Shown: piece after piece, positions 10,364 through 20,450 of the stretch
How the letters are laid out: every line of letters begins with the position of its first letter
Numbering within the stretch: the stretch's first letter is position 1
NCBI GenBank assembly: GCA_021769625.1
Contig: JAETSN010000028.1
Coordinates: forward strand, 1-51,896
DNA from: [Clostridium] symbiosum
GTDB lineage: Bacteria; Bacillota; Clostridia; Lachnospirales; Lachnospiraceae
Length of the DNA: 51,896 nucleotides
Reading direction: 5' to 3'
Notes under the pieces: generated by a model
Database searches by the model: none
What the model was told of the DNA's origin: nothing
Seen by the model: only the letters and a program-made list of their open reading frames with translations
Made by a program: the position numbers and the translations under genes

Positions 10364-10392
10364 TCTATATGTAATCATACGCTGTCACTCAA
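10364..10392 (-). promoter_or_regulatory. Promoter of the beta-galactosidase/symporter operon
   Basis: On the minus strand TTGAGT (10387-10392) and TATAGA (10364-10369) are separated by 17 bases. It points at lacZ, with a leader of about 75 bases. Confidence 0.5.
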
Positions 10393-10422
10393 AATATGTC
10401 TATAAACTGGAATGGACATATT
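10393..10422. promoter_or_regulatory. Inverted-repeat operator between divergent promoters
   Basis: AATATGTC at 10393-10400 and its exact complement GACATATT at 10415-10422 are separated by 14 bases. The repeat abuts the lacZ -35 box on one side and covers the araC -35 box on the other. That placement suits activation of lacZ and autoregulation by the adjacent AraC protein (inference). Confidence 0.45.
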
Positions 10423-10441
10423 ATGCACAAAATGATACAAT
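10413..10441 (+). promoter_or_regulatory. Promoter of the divergent AraC regulator
   Basis: TGGACA at 10413-10418 and TACAAT at 10436-10441 with a 17-base spacer, followed by the ATG at 10488. Confidence 0.5.
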
Positions 10442-10487
10442 ATAAAAAACACCCCACATATTCCGTTTTATAGGGAGATTGTCCGCT

Positions 10488-11363
10488 ATGTATATGAATA
10501 ATGCTTACTTAAACCGATCCTATCTCGACTTCAAGGACAAAAGCCGGCCGCTGGTCGTCGGAAGCTGCGGCACATACCGGCTTTCCGAAATGCCCAGACT
10601 GCCGACCTACCGCCCGCGGGGACGTCTGGATTTTCAGATCATCTACATCGCTTCAGGATGCGGGCATTTTCATTTCGGGCGGCCGGAAAACGAGGCCGTC
10701 GTTCCTGCGGGTAATATTGTTTTGTACCGTCCGAAAGAATTTCAAAAATATGAATACTACGGTGCAGACAAAACCGAAGTATACTGGATTCATTTTACGG
10801 GAAATGATGTGACAAACATTTTACGGAAATACGGATTTGCGGACAACCGCCGGATATTTTCGGTGGGTACTTCTCTGGAGTATGAACAGATTTTCAAACG
10901 CATTATAATGGAACTGCAAAAATGCCAGAATGATTATGAAGAAATTATGATGCTCTTACTGCGCCAATTATTGATTATTTTCCATCGGGAACTGACGAAA
11001 GAACATACCTTAAAAAATGACTATATGAATCACGAAATAGACAACGCTGTGACTTACTTTACGGAAAACTATAATCGGGAGATCAATATAGAAGAATATG
11101 CCGCATCCAGAGGAATGAGCGTCAGTTGGTTTATTCGAAACTTTAAAAAATATACAGGTTACACGCCCCTGCAATACATAGTTTCCATCCGCGTCAGCAA
11201 CGCACAGATTTTATTGGAGACTACAAATTATGCGGTCAATGAAATATCACGAATCGTAGGGTATGATAACCAGCTCTATTTCAGCCGTCTGTTTCATAAA
11301 CTGAAGGGATATTCCCCAACAGAATATCGGAAAATCAAAAACAGCTTCCATGATACGCCCTGA
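10488..11363 (+). CDS. AraC-family regulator of the galactoside module
   Basis: A 291-residue regulator with an N-terminal sugar-sensing cupin-like domain (GRLDFQIIYIASGCGHFHFG, YYGADKTEVYWIHFTG) and two C-terminal helix-turn-helix motifs (INIEEYAASRGMSVSWFIRNF and VNEISRIVGYDNQLYFSRLF), ending in YSPTEYR. The ATG at 10488 is ten bases after GGGAG; an in-frame TTG nine bases earlier overlaps the ribosome site and is unlikely. Divergent placement from lacZ makes it the probable activator of beta-galactosidase and symporter expression. Confidence 0.9.
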   Translation: MYMNNAYLNRSYLDFKDKSRPLVVGSCGTYRLSEMPRLPTYRPRGRLDFQIIYIASGCGHFHFGRPENEAVVPAGNIVLYRPKEFQKYEYYGADKTEVYWIHFTGNDVTNILRKYGFADNRRIFSVGTSLEYEQIFKRIIMELQKCQNDYEEIMMLLLRQLLIIFHRELTKEHTLKNDYMNHEIDNAVTYFTENYNREINIEEYAASRGMSVSWFIRNFKKYTGYTPLQYIVSIRVSNAQILLETTNYAVNEISRIVGYDNQLYFSRLFHKLKGYSPTEYRKIKNSFHDTP

Positions 11364-11534
11364 GTTCGCTTTTCCGTCAAACTCTCTGTTCTTTCATCAA
11401 TTGATGCCTGTGATTGAAAACTCTACCGGACAGTTATCATATGGCTGATCAGATATCTTCCGCCCTGCAGCTTTTCCGCCTCCAGCGTCATCGTCTCCCC
11501 TGTCGGGTACTTAAAATTGGGGGATACAGGTGCT
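11364..11534. other. Convergent intergenic region with a short open remnant
   Basis: No full gene. On the minus strand a 37-codon frame is open from the GH1 stop region to a TAG at 11423; it contains FKYPTGETMTLEAEK and ISHMITVR. It has no start or ribosome site, and I do not recognise it. It may be the tail of a lost gene. Confidence 0.3.
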
Positions 11535-13016
<1,482 letters not shown>

Positions 13017-13041
13017 TCAACATTCAGTCTGTGCCGGCATA

Positions 13042-14973
13042 TCATTCCATATATACGCCTGCGGTGATCAGTTTCTCACCCGGCTGTATCTGTCTTCCGC
13101 CGTCTATCGGGATCACTTCTCCCGCTTCATCCGCATTTGTCACCAGCACAGGCGTAAGCAGCGAATATCCCGCCTCTTTAATCAGATTCATATCAAATTC
13201 CAGAAGCTTTTGTCCCTTCTTCACCTGATCGCCGACTGCCGCAAGAGGTTTAAATCCTTTTCCGTTCAACTGTACCGTATCCATGCCCACATGCATCAGC
13301 AGTTCCGCCCCGCCTTCCGTGGTCATGCCCACCGCATGGCCTGTGGGAAAGAACGCGGATATGGTTCCGTCCGCAGGGGCGTACAGCACGCCTTCTTCCG
13401 GCAGGATCGCCACACCCTTACCGAGGATTCCGGAAGAAAATGCCTCATCCTCCACCTCCTCCAGTTTCATCGTCTTTCCTTTTAAAGAGCTGCAGATCAT
13501 TTCCCCTGCCGATGCTCCCGACTGTTTTTCCTTCTGTGTTCCGCCTTTCTCTGTTCCTTTTGCCTCATCCGCATCATCCTCTTTATAGAAGATCATTGTC
13601 AGGATAAAGCCTGCCGCCATGGAAATTCCGATTCCCGCAAATGCCACCAGAATATTCCCCATGCTTCCGTCCGGATTCATCATGTTCGGCAGTTCAAAAA
13701 TTCCCATGCCCCCCAGAATAAATTTCCGGAAATTGCAGAAGCCGTAAAATGCACCTCCGATACCGCCTGCTATACAGCTGATAATAAAAGGTTTCTTCTT
13801 CGGCAGCAAAATACCATAGATTGCCGGTTCCGTCACGCCGAAGATACCGGAAATGAAATTCGGGATCGCCATCTCCTTCAATTTTTTGTCCTTTGTCTTG
13901 AAAAAGATTGCGAGCACCACTGCCGACGTTGCGAAAGTACAGGCAAAGAACGGCATCATCACATTGTCATAACCCAGCGTCTGCACATTATTGATGTAGA
14001 CCGGTATAAAGCCCCAGTGCATCCCGAAAATGACCAGAATCTGCCATGTCAGTCCCACGATACCGCCTGCCAGCGTCGGGCTGACACCGCGGATTGCCAG
14101 TGTGAACTCCGAGATCAGCGTGGAACCGAAAGTCGCAACCGGCCCGAGGAAGAGTATGGACACCGGAATCGTCACCAACAGCGTCAGCATCGGTACAAAG
14201 AAAAATTTCACCAGATCCGGGATGTATTTGCTGAACAGCTTCTCACATTTTGAAGCAAACCATACCGCAAGGATGACCGGGATGACTGTTCCGGTATAGT
14301 CCACCGAGATCACCGGGATACCGAAAAAATTGATATACACCGGCGAACGGAACATGGTTCCCTCCAGAATATAAGAAAGCGGTTCGGCCCCCGCCGATAA
14401 CGCTCCCGCCTGTATGCCCGGATAACACATAGCCGCCCCGACGGCAAGTCCGAGCATTGGTTTTAGTTTAAACTTCTGTGCCGCAGTATAGCCCAAAAAC
14501 AGCGGTAAGAAAGTAAACAAAGCATCCCCCGCCGCATTGATGATCAGATATCCGCCACAGTCCGCACTGTAAAGCCCCAGTGTGACAAACAGCGTGTTTA
14601 ACCCCTTTAACATACTGCAGGCCGCCATGATCCCGAGGATCGGCTGGAAGATTCCCGATACCATATCCACCGCTTTATCGAGAAGCCTGCCGGACTTCTC
14701 CTCTCCCGCTGCCTCTCCTTCCCCTATGTCGAGAAGCTGCATCACATCCTCGAATACTTCCGGGACATGGTTTCCGATCACCACCTGATACTGGCCGCCG
14801 CTTTTCATGACGGTCACAACCCCTTCCATATTCTTCAACACCTGATCCTTTGCAATGCCCTCATCCCTAAGCGTAAAGCGAAGTCTCGTGATGCAGTGGA
14901 CAAGCCCTGCGACATTTTCTTTTCCGCCGACGTTTTTCACGATTTCCTTTGCCAGCGCCTGATATTTTCCCAT
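13042..14973 (-). CDS. Beta-glucoside PTS transporter, EIIBCA
   Basis: A 643-residue membrane phosphotransferase. The IIB domain comes first with phospho-cysteine C27 in GLVHCITRLRFTL. The IIC membrane domain spans roughly residues 100-470, and IIA-Glc-type domain follows with active His near 561 in LLMHVGMDTV. The BCA order is that of BglF/BglP. The ATG at 14973 follows AAGGAGGG by eight bases; the six earlier codons in the frame include the ribosome site. It imports and 6-phosphorylates a beta-glucoside for the GH1 enzyme downstream. It has its own promoter after the rpiR terminator. Confidence 0.93.
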   Translation of the reverse strand: MGKYQALAKEIVKNVGGKENVAGLVHCITRLRFTLRDEGIAKDQVLKNMEGVVTVMKSGGQYQVVIGNHVPEVFEDVMQLLDIGEGEAAGEEKSGRLLDKAVDMVSGIFQPILGIMAACSMLKGLNTLFVTLGLYSADCGGYLIINAAGDALFTFLPLFLGYTAAQKFKLKPMLGLAVGAAMCYPGIQAGALSAGAEPLSYILEGTMFRSPVYINFFGIPVISVDYTGTVIPVILAVWFASKCEKLFSKYIPDLVKFFFVPMLTLLVTIPVSILFLGPVATFGSTLISEFTLAIRGVSPTLAGGIVGLTWQILVIFGMHWGFIPVYINNVQTLGYDNVMMPFFACTFATSAVVLAIFFKTKDKKLKEMAIPNFISGIFGVTEPAIYGILLPKKKPFIISCIAGGIGGAFYGFCNFRKFILGGMGIFELPNMMNPDGSMGNILVAFAGIGISMAAGFILTMIFYKEDDADEAKGTEKGGTQKEKQSGASAGEMICSSLKGKTMKLEEVEDEAFSSGILGKGVAILPEEGVLYAPADGTISAFFPTGHAVGMTTEGGAELLMHVGMDTVQLNGKGFKPLAAVGDQVKKGQKLLEFDMNLIKEAGYSLLTPVLVTNADEAGEVIPIDGGRQIQPGEKLITAGVYME

Positions 14974-15018
14974 CTGTTTTCCCTCCTTCATTTTTTCATT
15001 TCGCCTTTTGTTGTCCCC

Positions 15019-15047
15019 ACTATAGCATGCCGGAATTTCCCGCTCAA
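15019..15047 (-). promoter_or_regulatory. Promoter of the PTS IIBCA/GH1 operon
   Basis: TTGAGC (15042-15047) and TATAGT (15019-15024) on the minus strand with a 17-base spacer. The spacer contains GGAAATTCC, a near-perfect dyad that could be an RpiR operator. No RAT-type antiterminator sequence was seen, consistent with repressor rather than BglG control. Confidence 0.5.
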
Positions 15048-15094
15048 TATGTTCCGATCTGACAGGTTCATTGTTTCAAAAACAGCTCAAAAAA

Positions 15095-15119
15095 GACCGC
15101 CGTTTTCGAAACGGCGGTC
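15095..15119 (-). terminator. Terminator of the rpiR-like gene
   Basis: An 11-bp perfect stem (15095-15105 with 15109-15119) around a 3-base loop, followed on the minus strand by TTTTTT. It separates the regulator transcript from the PTS operon. Confidence 0.8.
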
Positions 15120-15146
15120 CAAATTCCACTTCTCTATTTCGTTCTC

Positions 15147-16022
15147 TCAATCTTCCTTTTCCCCGCAAACGCCTGTCCTGTCCAAAAGCAGGCCGTTATG
15201 CAGCAGCATTTCCAGCGAAGATTTTGCATGCTCGTCATATCGTTTTGCCAAAAGCAGGGAAAAAAATATATCCGTCACATAGGTCGCCGCCGAGAAAGAA
15301 GTGATCACATCCAGACTCACCAGCGAATCTCTGTTGGGAATTTCCACGATCTCATGGCACCAGTTCATGATCGCTTGATTGTGCGGCCCCACGATCCCCA
15401 CCACATAGTTATTTGTCGCTTTCCGTAAATATTCCGCTGCCCGGATCATCGTCCGGTTTGCACCGGTGAAACTGATCAGAAAAGCGACGGTCTTCTTATG
15501 CTTTCTTGCCGCCAGATAGTGTCCGTTTATGCTCTCATAAGCCGTGCTCTCCACCCCCAGAGTGGCAAACTTGAAAGCTGCGGACTGTGCCAGAATATAA
15601 CTGATCCCGGCACCGTAAATATCGATACACTCCGCCCGCTGCAGCATCTGTTCGATCCTGTTCATGCTGTTTTTGTCAAGCGTCAGACGGGTGTTTGTTA
15701 TGGCCTTATCGTAGAGGGCTGGAAGCGTATTGACGATATCTGTATAGGTGCTCCCGCTGTGGATCGGTTCCGCTTCCAGCATCCTGGAAAGCCTGTTTTT
15801 CTGGTTCATCTCCTCCACCAGCTTCAGGCGCAGTTCCTGATACCCCGTAAGTCCAAGCTTCTGGCTCAGGCGCACTACCGTTGCCTTGCTTGTAAAGGAA
15901 GCCCGGGCAAGTTCCTCGGAAGACATACCGGGTACCTTATCCGGATTTTTCAGTATATAACACGCGACTTCTTTCTCATTGTTGGTAAAATCATCCCCCT
16001 GCTCCAGCTTTTCGATCAGCAT
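15147..16022 (-). CDS. RpiR/MurR-family transcriptional regulator
   Basis: A 291-residue regulator. The N-terminal HTH_6 domain (FTNNEKEVACYILKNPDKV, TSKATVVRLSQKLGLTGYQE) is followed by a SIS sugar-phosphate-binding domain from about residue 115 (IDIYGAGISYILAQSAAFKF, AFLISFTGANRT). Such proteins sense a phosphosugar and repress transport genes. It lies immediately upstream of the PTS/GH1 operon on the same strand but on its own transcript, and is its likely regulator. Confidence 0.88.
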   Translation of the reverse strand: MLIEKLEQGDDFTNNEKEVACYILKNPDKVPGMSSEELARASFTSKATVVRLSQKLGLTGYQELRLKLVEEMNQKNRLSRMLEAEPIHSGSTYTDIVNTLPALYDKAITNTRLTLDKNSMNRIEQMLQRAECIDIYGAGISYILAQSAAFKFATLGVESTAYESINGHYLAARKHKKTVAFLISFTGANRTMIRAAEYLRKATNNYVVGIVGPHNQAIMNWCHEIVEIPNRDSLVSLDVITSFSAATYVTDIFFSLLLAKRYDEHAKSSLEMLLHNGLLLDRTGVCGEKED

Positions 16023-16049
16023 AGTTGCCCTCCCGCCTTCCGCTGCCGG

Positions 16050-16814
16050 TCATATAAATAATTCATTCTTCTTATATCCGCTGCAGGCCTTTTTCAGTCC
16101 CATGCTGCCTGCGGCAAGAAGCGCCTTATTAACGCTGCGGGCTTTCTGCGGGCAGACCGCGATACAGCGCATACAGGAGATGCATTTTTCCGGATCGGTC
16201 TTCGACGGGTCATCCGCGGGGATCGCTCCCACCGGGCATTTCCCCGCACAGTATCCGCACCGCACACAGTCCTTCCCCGCCTTAGGCTTCATCGGCACAC
16301 CGCCATACGCACGGTAGGGGCGGTTTCCGGGCAGCTTCAACCCGTCCGGCACTGTTCCTGCTTCCACAGCGGAGCGGATGCGGGCCGCAAACTCTGCAAG
16401 CTCTCTCCCATCCTGCTCATCCGGGCGTCCCGCCGCAAACTGGCGCATAATGGAATGCTCGGCTATCGCGGCTATCCCGGCAATGCAGACAAAACCCGCC
16501 GTCTGTAGCGTATCCTGCAGTTCCGCAAAGGTATCATCGTAATCCCGGTTGCCGTACACCGCGATCAGCACCGCCTTCGCCCCGTTTCCCTTCAACTGTC
16601 CAAGCCGCGATACGGCAATATCGGGAACTCTTCCGCCGTAGGACGGCACCGCCACGACGCAGATATCCTCCGCCCGAAAGGAATATGCGGCAAAATCGGC
16701 CGTGCGGTCGGTCAGGTCAATGCATGTACTTTCCGCGCCGTATGCCTCTGTAAACAAACCGGATACTTTTTTTGTCCCGCCGGTGGGACTGAAGGTGATC
16801 TCATAGAGTGACAT
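16050..16814 (-). CDS. EFR1-family ferredoxin/flavodoxin-fold protein
   Basis: A 254-residue protein with an N-terminal flavodoxin-like half that starts YEITFSPTGGTKKV, the FMN-phosphate loop. The C-terminal half has two 4Fe-4S motifs, CVRCGYCAGKCP and CISCMRCIAVCP. This arrangement is known as the EFR1 family, common in anaerobic Firmicutes; its electron partners are not established. AGGAG precedes the ATG. Neighbours give no pathway hint. Confidence 0.85.
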   Translation of the reverse strand: MSLYEITFSPTGGTKKVSGLFTEAYGAESTCIDLTDRTADFAAYSFRAEDICVVAVPSYGGRVPDIAVSRLGQLKGNGAKAVLIAVYGNRDYDDTFAELQDTLQTAGFVCIAGIAAIAEHSIMRQFAAGRPDEQDGRELAEFAARIRSAVEAGTVPDGLKLPGNRPYRAYGGVPMKPKAGKDCVRCGYCAGKCPVGAIPADDPSKTDPEKCISCMRCIAVCPQKARSVNKALLAAGSMGLKKACSGYKKNELFI

Positions 16815-16931
16815 TTTTTTCTCCTCCGCATATTATCGTGATATTCTTATCATATGCGTTTCCGAATGGGAAATCAATACCAAAAAAAGCTTCATACTTG
16901 GCTCATTGCCCGCAGGAATAAATATTCCCTG

Positions 16932-17669
16932 TCATTCTGCCCTGTCGCAGTAAATCTGGATCGCCCTGTCAAGGAACTCGCCGGTTCCCTCACCGCCATA
17001 CGCATCGATATTCTTTGTGAAGTCACCGCCGCCTGAATACATTTTCCCCAGTCCTCTCAAGATCTTATCCGAACAGGTATACATATTCTCGGTGATAAAG
17101 TTCTGTATCCTTTTCACAATATCCTGCGCCTCTAAAGACGCCGGATCAGTATGCCTGATCTCTCCTGCCTTCTTCAAAAGCAGCATAAATCTGTCGGCCA
17201 AAAGCTTATCCTCTTCATCCGACCAATTCTTGGACCTCTCTGCAAACTCTTTATATTCCGGCGTATTTCCCCACTGCTCCTTCGCCTGTTTTGAGTACTC
17301 GTCAAGTTTGCTTCTGTCAAAAACCGTAAAATCCATATATTTCACTCCTAACAATTTTATTCCAAGCGCAAAATTTATCAGATTATCAAGATGTTCCTTT
17401 TTCAGCTTCAGCAGTTCTATCTGCTGCTCCAACGCCCTGCTCCTGTCAAAGTCAGGACTGTCCAGGATCGCCCTGATATCTTTCAGCGGAAACTCCAACT
17501 CACGAAACAGTAAGATATGCTGAAGGCGTTCCAGATCCGTATCATCATACAGCCTGTACCCCGCATCGGTGTATCCCGTCGGATGCAAAAGACCGATCCT
17601 GTCATAATATTGCAGGGTGCGTATACTCACCCCGGCAAGCTTGCTCACCTCATGTACTGTCATCATCAT
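16932..17669 (-). CDS. MerR-family regulator with TipAS-like effector domain
   Basis: A 245-residue regulator. The N-terminal MerR winged helix is VHEVSKLAGVSIRTLQYYDRIGLL followed by a coiled coil to about residue 110. The C-terminal part resembles the TipAS drug-binding domain (QWGNTPEYKEFAERSKNWSDEE, FITENMYTCSDKILRGLGKMY). AAGGAGG stands before three consecutive ATG codons. TipA-like proteins bind amphipathic peptide antibiotics or similar ligands and activate promoters with long spacers; such a promoter lies directly upstream, so autoregulation is likely. Confidence 0.88.
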   Translation of the reverse strand: MMMTVHEVSKLAGVSIRTLQYYDRIGLLHPTGYTDAGYRLYDDTDLERLQHILLFRELEFPLKDIRAILDSPDFDRSRALEQQIELLKLKKEHLDNLINFALGIKLLGVKYMDFTVFDRSKLDEYSKQAKEQWGNTPEYKEFAERSKNWSDEEDKLLADRFMLLLKKAGEIRHTDPASLEAQDIVKRIQNFITENMYTCSDKILRGLGKMYSGGGDFTKNIDAYGGEGTGEFLDRAIQIYCDRAE

Positions 17670-17696
17670 CGTATCCTCCTTTCGCCTGGTAATGTC

Positions 17697-17727
17697 AATA
17701 TAAACTATTACGTTACGTAGGAGTCAA
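17697..17727 (-). promoter_or_regulatory. 19-bp-spacer MerR-type promoter with dyad
   Basis: TTGACT (17722-17727) and TATATT (17697-17702) are separated by 19 bases, the spacing typical of MerR-activated promoters. The spacer carries TACGTAACGTA, an odd-length palindrome, as expected for a MerR dimer twisting the spacer. Confidence 0.65.
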
Positions 17728-17736
17728 TAGCTTTTT

Positions 17737-18409
17737 TTATTTTATGTAATCCCAGAGAGTTAACTGCTCTGCCATATCCTTCTCTTCAAACTTATTAAGG
17801 TACTCGAATATCTGCCCGTTGTCATGGACTATTCCGCTCTCACTGCATTTCTGATGAAATAATTCCATCAAGCGGGGGCTGTTTGGACTATCGATCACAT
17901 ACCGGTTTCCGTACATCTGTATGTATTTCTCCTTCAGCCGCGGAAACAGGCGATCCAGTTGCGCATAAAAATATTCCCTGTTCCCCTCCCTGAGCGTCAA
18001 TCCCATGCCGAAACAGATCACCCCATAGACTTTCGCCTCCGCACACATTTATTTTCAGCAAAAGATCCAGATCCCGTAAAATGCGGTCCGACTTTGTAAT
18101 GACCGTAAACCCAAATCCATACTCGCAGATCAACTTCAGCGCTTTTTGGACGTTCCCGATCTCCATCTCCAGAGGAATATAGGGATCGGTCATAGCGCCT
18201 GTTCCGATCATACATTTTTTCCGCTTATGTTTCAGAGCGTATTCCAACAGTTCGACCGCATTTTCCTTGACTTCAATATCCTCAAAAGCGTGGTCCATGT
18301 GATAACACCTGCTTCTGGAATCACAATAAATGCATCCGTGAGAACAGCCGCGGTATAAATTCATTCCATTCTTGGAGGATAATATCCCTTTTGCCTTCAC
18401 AAAATGCAT
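17737..18409 (-). pseudogene. Radical-SAM (SPL-like photolyase family) gene with internal deletion
   Basis: Residues 1-121 from 18409 show the radical-SAM cluster motif RGCSHGCIYCD (C22, C26, C29) and GAMTDPYIPLE. At about 18048 the frame breaks, and a second frame continues as AEAKVYGVICFGMGLTLREGNREYFYAQLD to 17737. Intact relatives are about 290 residues; the two pieces sum to about 223, so roughly 70 residues are lost together with the frame. The ribosome site AGGCGG before 18409 remains. It is annotated as one broken gene. A sequencing error alone would not explain the missing residues. Confidence 0.8.
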
Positions 18410-18444
18410 TGTCCGCCTCCCTTTTCATATATTTTCACATCCCA

Positions 18445-19800
18445 TCATTCCTGAACGGCCGGCGCAATATATCTCCTCGACGGTTTTACGATCAGCGTCA
18501 CCACTAAAATGACCGCCGCCGTCACCCCCAGGCTGAGCGGATATACCTGCATGATCGTCGCAAAGGACGGCGACTGTCTGAATACCGTAAAGATCCATGT
18601 GAGCCGCACACCGCAGATCCCGATGACCGAGCAGGCTGCCGGAATAAAAGAAACGCCGAATCCCCTGAGATAACCGGACAGCCCCTCCTGCGCAAAGCTA
18701 AATAGATAAGCAAAGAAAATATACTCCAGCCGGATCCTCCCAGTTGCGATCACCTCCGGATCCGTATTGAAAATACTGAGCAGCTGCTCACTGAACAACA
18801 GGATCACGCCGCTGGCCGCAGCGGTGCTCGCGATGCTCTGCACAAGGCACAGCTTCAGCGTTTTCCGGCATCTGTCCCCTTTCCCTGCCCCATAATTCTG
18901 ACCTACGAAGGTGGTGCACGCCTGTCCGAAAGAGTTCATGATATAGTAGGCAAAAACTTCCAGATTATACGCCGCCGAAGATGCCGCCATCACCGTCGTC
19001 CCAAGGCTGTTGACCGCCGACTGGATGATGATGTTGGCAAAGGAGAAGATCATGCCCTGCACGCCCGCAGGGATCCCGATCCGCAGGATCTGCCCCAGCA
19101 CATCCCTATGCAGCCGCAGCTTTCGGGGTTCGATCCTGATCGCCAGCCCCGTTTTCATCAGTGCGGTAAACAGAAGCACCGAACTGACCAGATTGGAAAG
19201 CACCGTCGCCGTCGCAACGCCATCCACATCCATCCCAAGCCCCATCACGAAAAACAGATTGAGCACGACATTCAGCAGCCCGGAGGCCACCAGCGCGATC
19301 AGCGGCGTCTGGGTATTTCCGCAGCTTCTGAAAATGGCAGCCTCAAAGTTATAGAGCAGGATCACCGGCATCCCCGCCAGATAGATCCGCAGATATTTCA
19401 CCGCCAGAGGGAATACATCCGCCGGGACATCCAGCATTTTCACGATCTCCGGCGCCAGAAATTCTCCGAACACTGCCAAAAGCAGTCCCCCGAGCAGCGC
19501 CACGATCACGGATGTATGTACTGCCTTTGAGATACTCTCGTTGTCCTGCTGCCCGATGGATCTCGCGATGATGACGTTGCTCCCCAGCGAAATCCCGACA
19601 AACAGATTGACCAATAGGCCGATGACAGGCGCATTGCTCCCCACCGCCGCCATAGCCGCCTTGCCCGAAAACTGCCCGACCACCGCCAGGTCCGCCGCGT
19701 TGAAGAGCTGCTGCAAAATTCCCGTCACCGCGAGCGGTATCGCATATTTGATGATCTTATCTCCCAATGAGCCGTTTATCATATCCATACGACTCTCCAT
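18445..19800 (-). CDS. MATE-family multidrug/metabolite exporter
   Basis: A 451-residue, roughly 12-helix membrane transporter of the MATE family. Landmarks are the N terminus NGSLGDKIIKYAIPLAVTGILQQ, GQFSGKAAMAAVGSNAPVI and SNVIIARSIGQQD. It exports cationic drugs or metabolites by ion antiport; substrate unknown. AAGGGATC precedes the ATG. Its first 13 codons and leader are duplicated 2.8 kb away at 22571-22645. Confidence 0.9.
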   Translation of the reverse strand: MESRMDMINGSLGDKIIKYAIPLAVTGILQQLFNAADLAVVGQFSGKAAMAAVGSNAPVIGLLVNLFVGISLGSNVIIARSIGQQDNESISKAVHTSVIVALLGGLLLAVFGEFLAPEIVKMLDVPADVFPLAVKYLRIYLAGMPVILLYNFEAAIFRSCGNTQTPLIALVASGLLNVVLNLFFVMGLGMDVDGVATATVLSNLVSSVLLFTALMKTGLAIRIEPRKLRLHRDVLGQILRIGIPAGVQGMIFSFANIIIQSAVNSLGTTVMAASSAAYNLEVFAYYIMNSFGQACTTFVGQNYGAGKGDRCRKTLKLCLVQSIASTAAASGVILLFSEQLLSIFNTDPEVIATGRIRLEYIFFAYLFSFAQEGLSGYLRGFGVSFIPAACSVIGICGVRLTWIFTVFRQSPSFATIMQVYPLSLGVTAAVILVVTLIVKPSRRYIAPAVQE

Positions 19801-19835
19801 GTTGATCCCTTCTTTCTTCTGTTGCTTTGATATTC
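19761..19835 (-). repeat. Direct repeat copy 1 (MATE gene start and leader)
   Basis: About 75 bp covering the first 13 codons and the leader of the intact MATE gene. It matches 22571-22645 in the same orientation with about six differences. Confidence 0.85.
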
Positions 19836-20450
19836 AATCTCTCTTTTATAACATCATTCTATTGATACAGTACTGTCTGAATTGCCGGCAGAAAATGTTT
19901 TACTGTTTTCTTCACGCAACTTATTTTTTATTATATATGTGCATACAAACAAAGGCAAGCAGCCCGACTTGAACTTTTATATTCCAATCAAAGAAAGAGG
20001 GGTATTTTAAATCCCTCTCCCGAAAAAAGCAAAAATAAGAACAAAAAATCAAATTTTTGTGTTCTATATGCTCTGCACTTATAAATCAAGCTGGTATCCT
20101 GATAACTTTTTGTGCCATATTTGGCTGGTATACTCTGCTTGAAAGAAGCCAATAATATCACCTCACTCAAAATATCCCTGCATCAACACTTTTTTCGGCA
20201 TTTCCGGTTTACCCAAACTTTGCTGGCTTGTCAACTATTGTTGTTCTATCCTCTCAACAAAATAAGCAAATATTATATCAAATTTGTACATTTCCTCACA
20301 TAATAAAAGCACCTACCAAAATAGTAAACGGTAGATTTACCGTTTACCTTTCACCCGTTAGAACGCGCCCATGGCACGCAAAACCCCCAAGAAAGTGGCC
20401 AGCAGAGGAATCCATCTCCACTGGCCATTTTATTTGCTGTATTTACTCTC
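19801..20450. other. Gene-poor stretch with two hairpins
   Basis: No supported gene. A perfect 10-bp hairpin lies at 20324-20347 with a GATT loop. A second hairpin lies at 20396-20427, directly downstream of the HTH-HD gene. A 60-codon minus-strand frame near 19988-20170 has no ribosome site and no recognisable protein. The first 35 bases are the MATE leader. Confidence 0.5.
20396..20427 (-). terminator. Hairpin after the HTH-HD gene
   Basis: TGGCCAG (20396-20402) pairs with CTGGCCA (20421-20427). It lies 24 bases beyond the HTH-HD stop, but the downstream T tract on that strand is weak (ACTTTCTT). A related hairpin occurs at 21965-21992. Confidence 0.4.

Noticed and set aside
15019-15047. 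RAT/antiterminator control of the first PTS operon
   Set aside because: No RAT-like sequence or leader terminator between the promoter and 14973; the adjacent regulator is RpiR type.
19988-20170. 60-codon frame in the gene-poor region
   Set aside because: No ribosome site, no recognisable protein; a faint recombinase-like text in another frame was too short to support.
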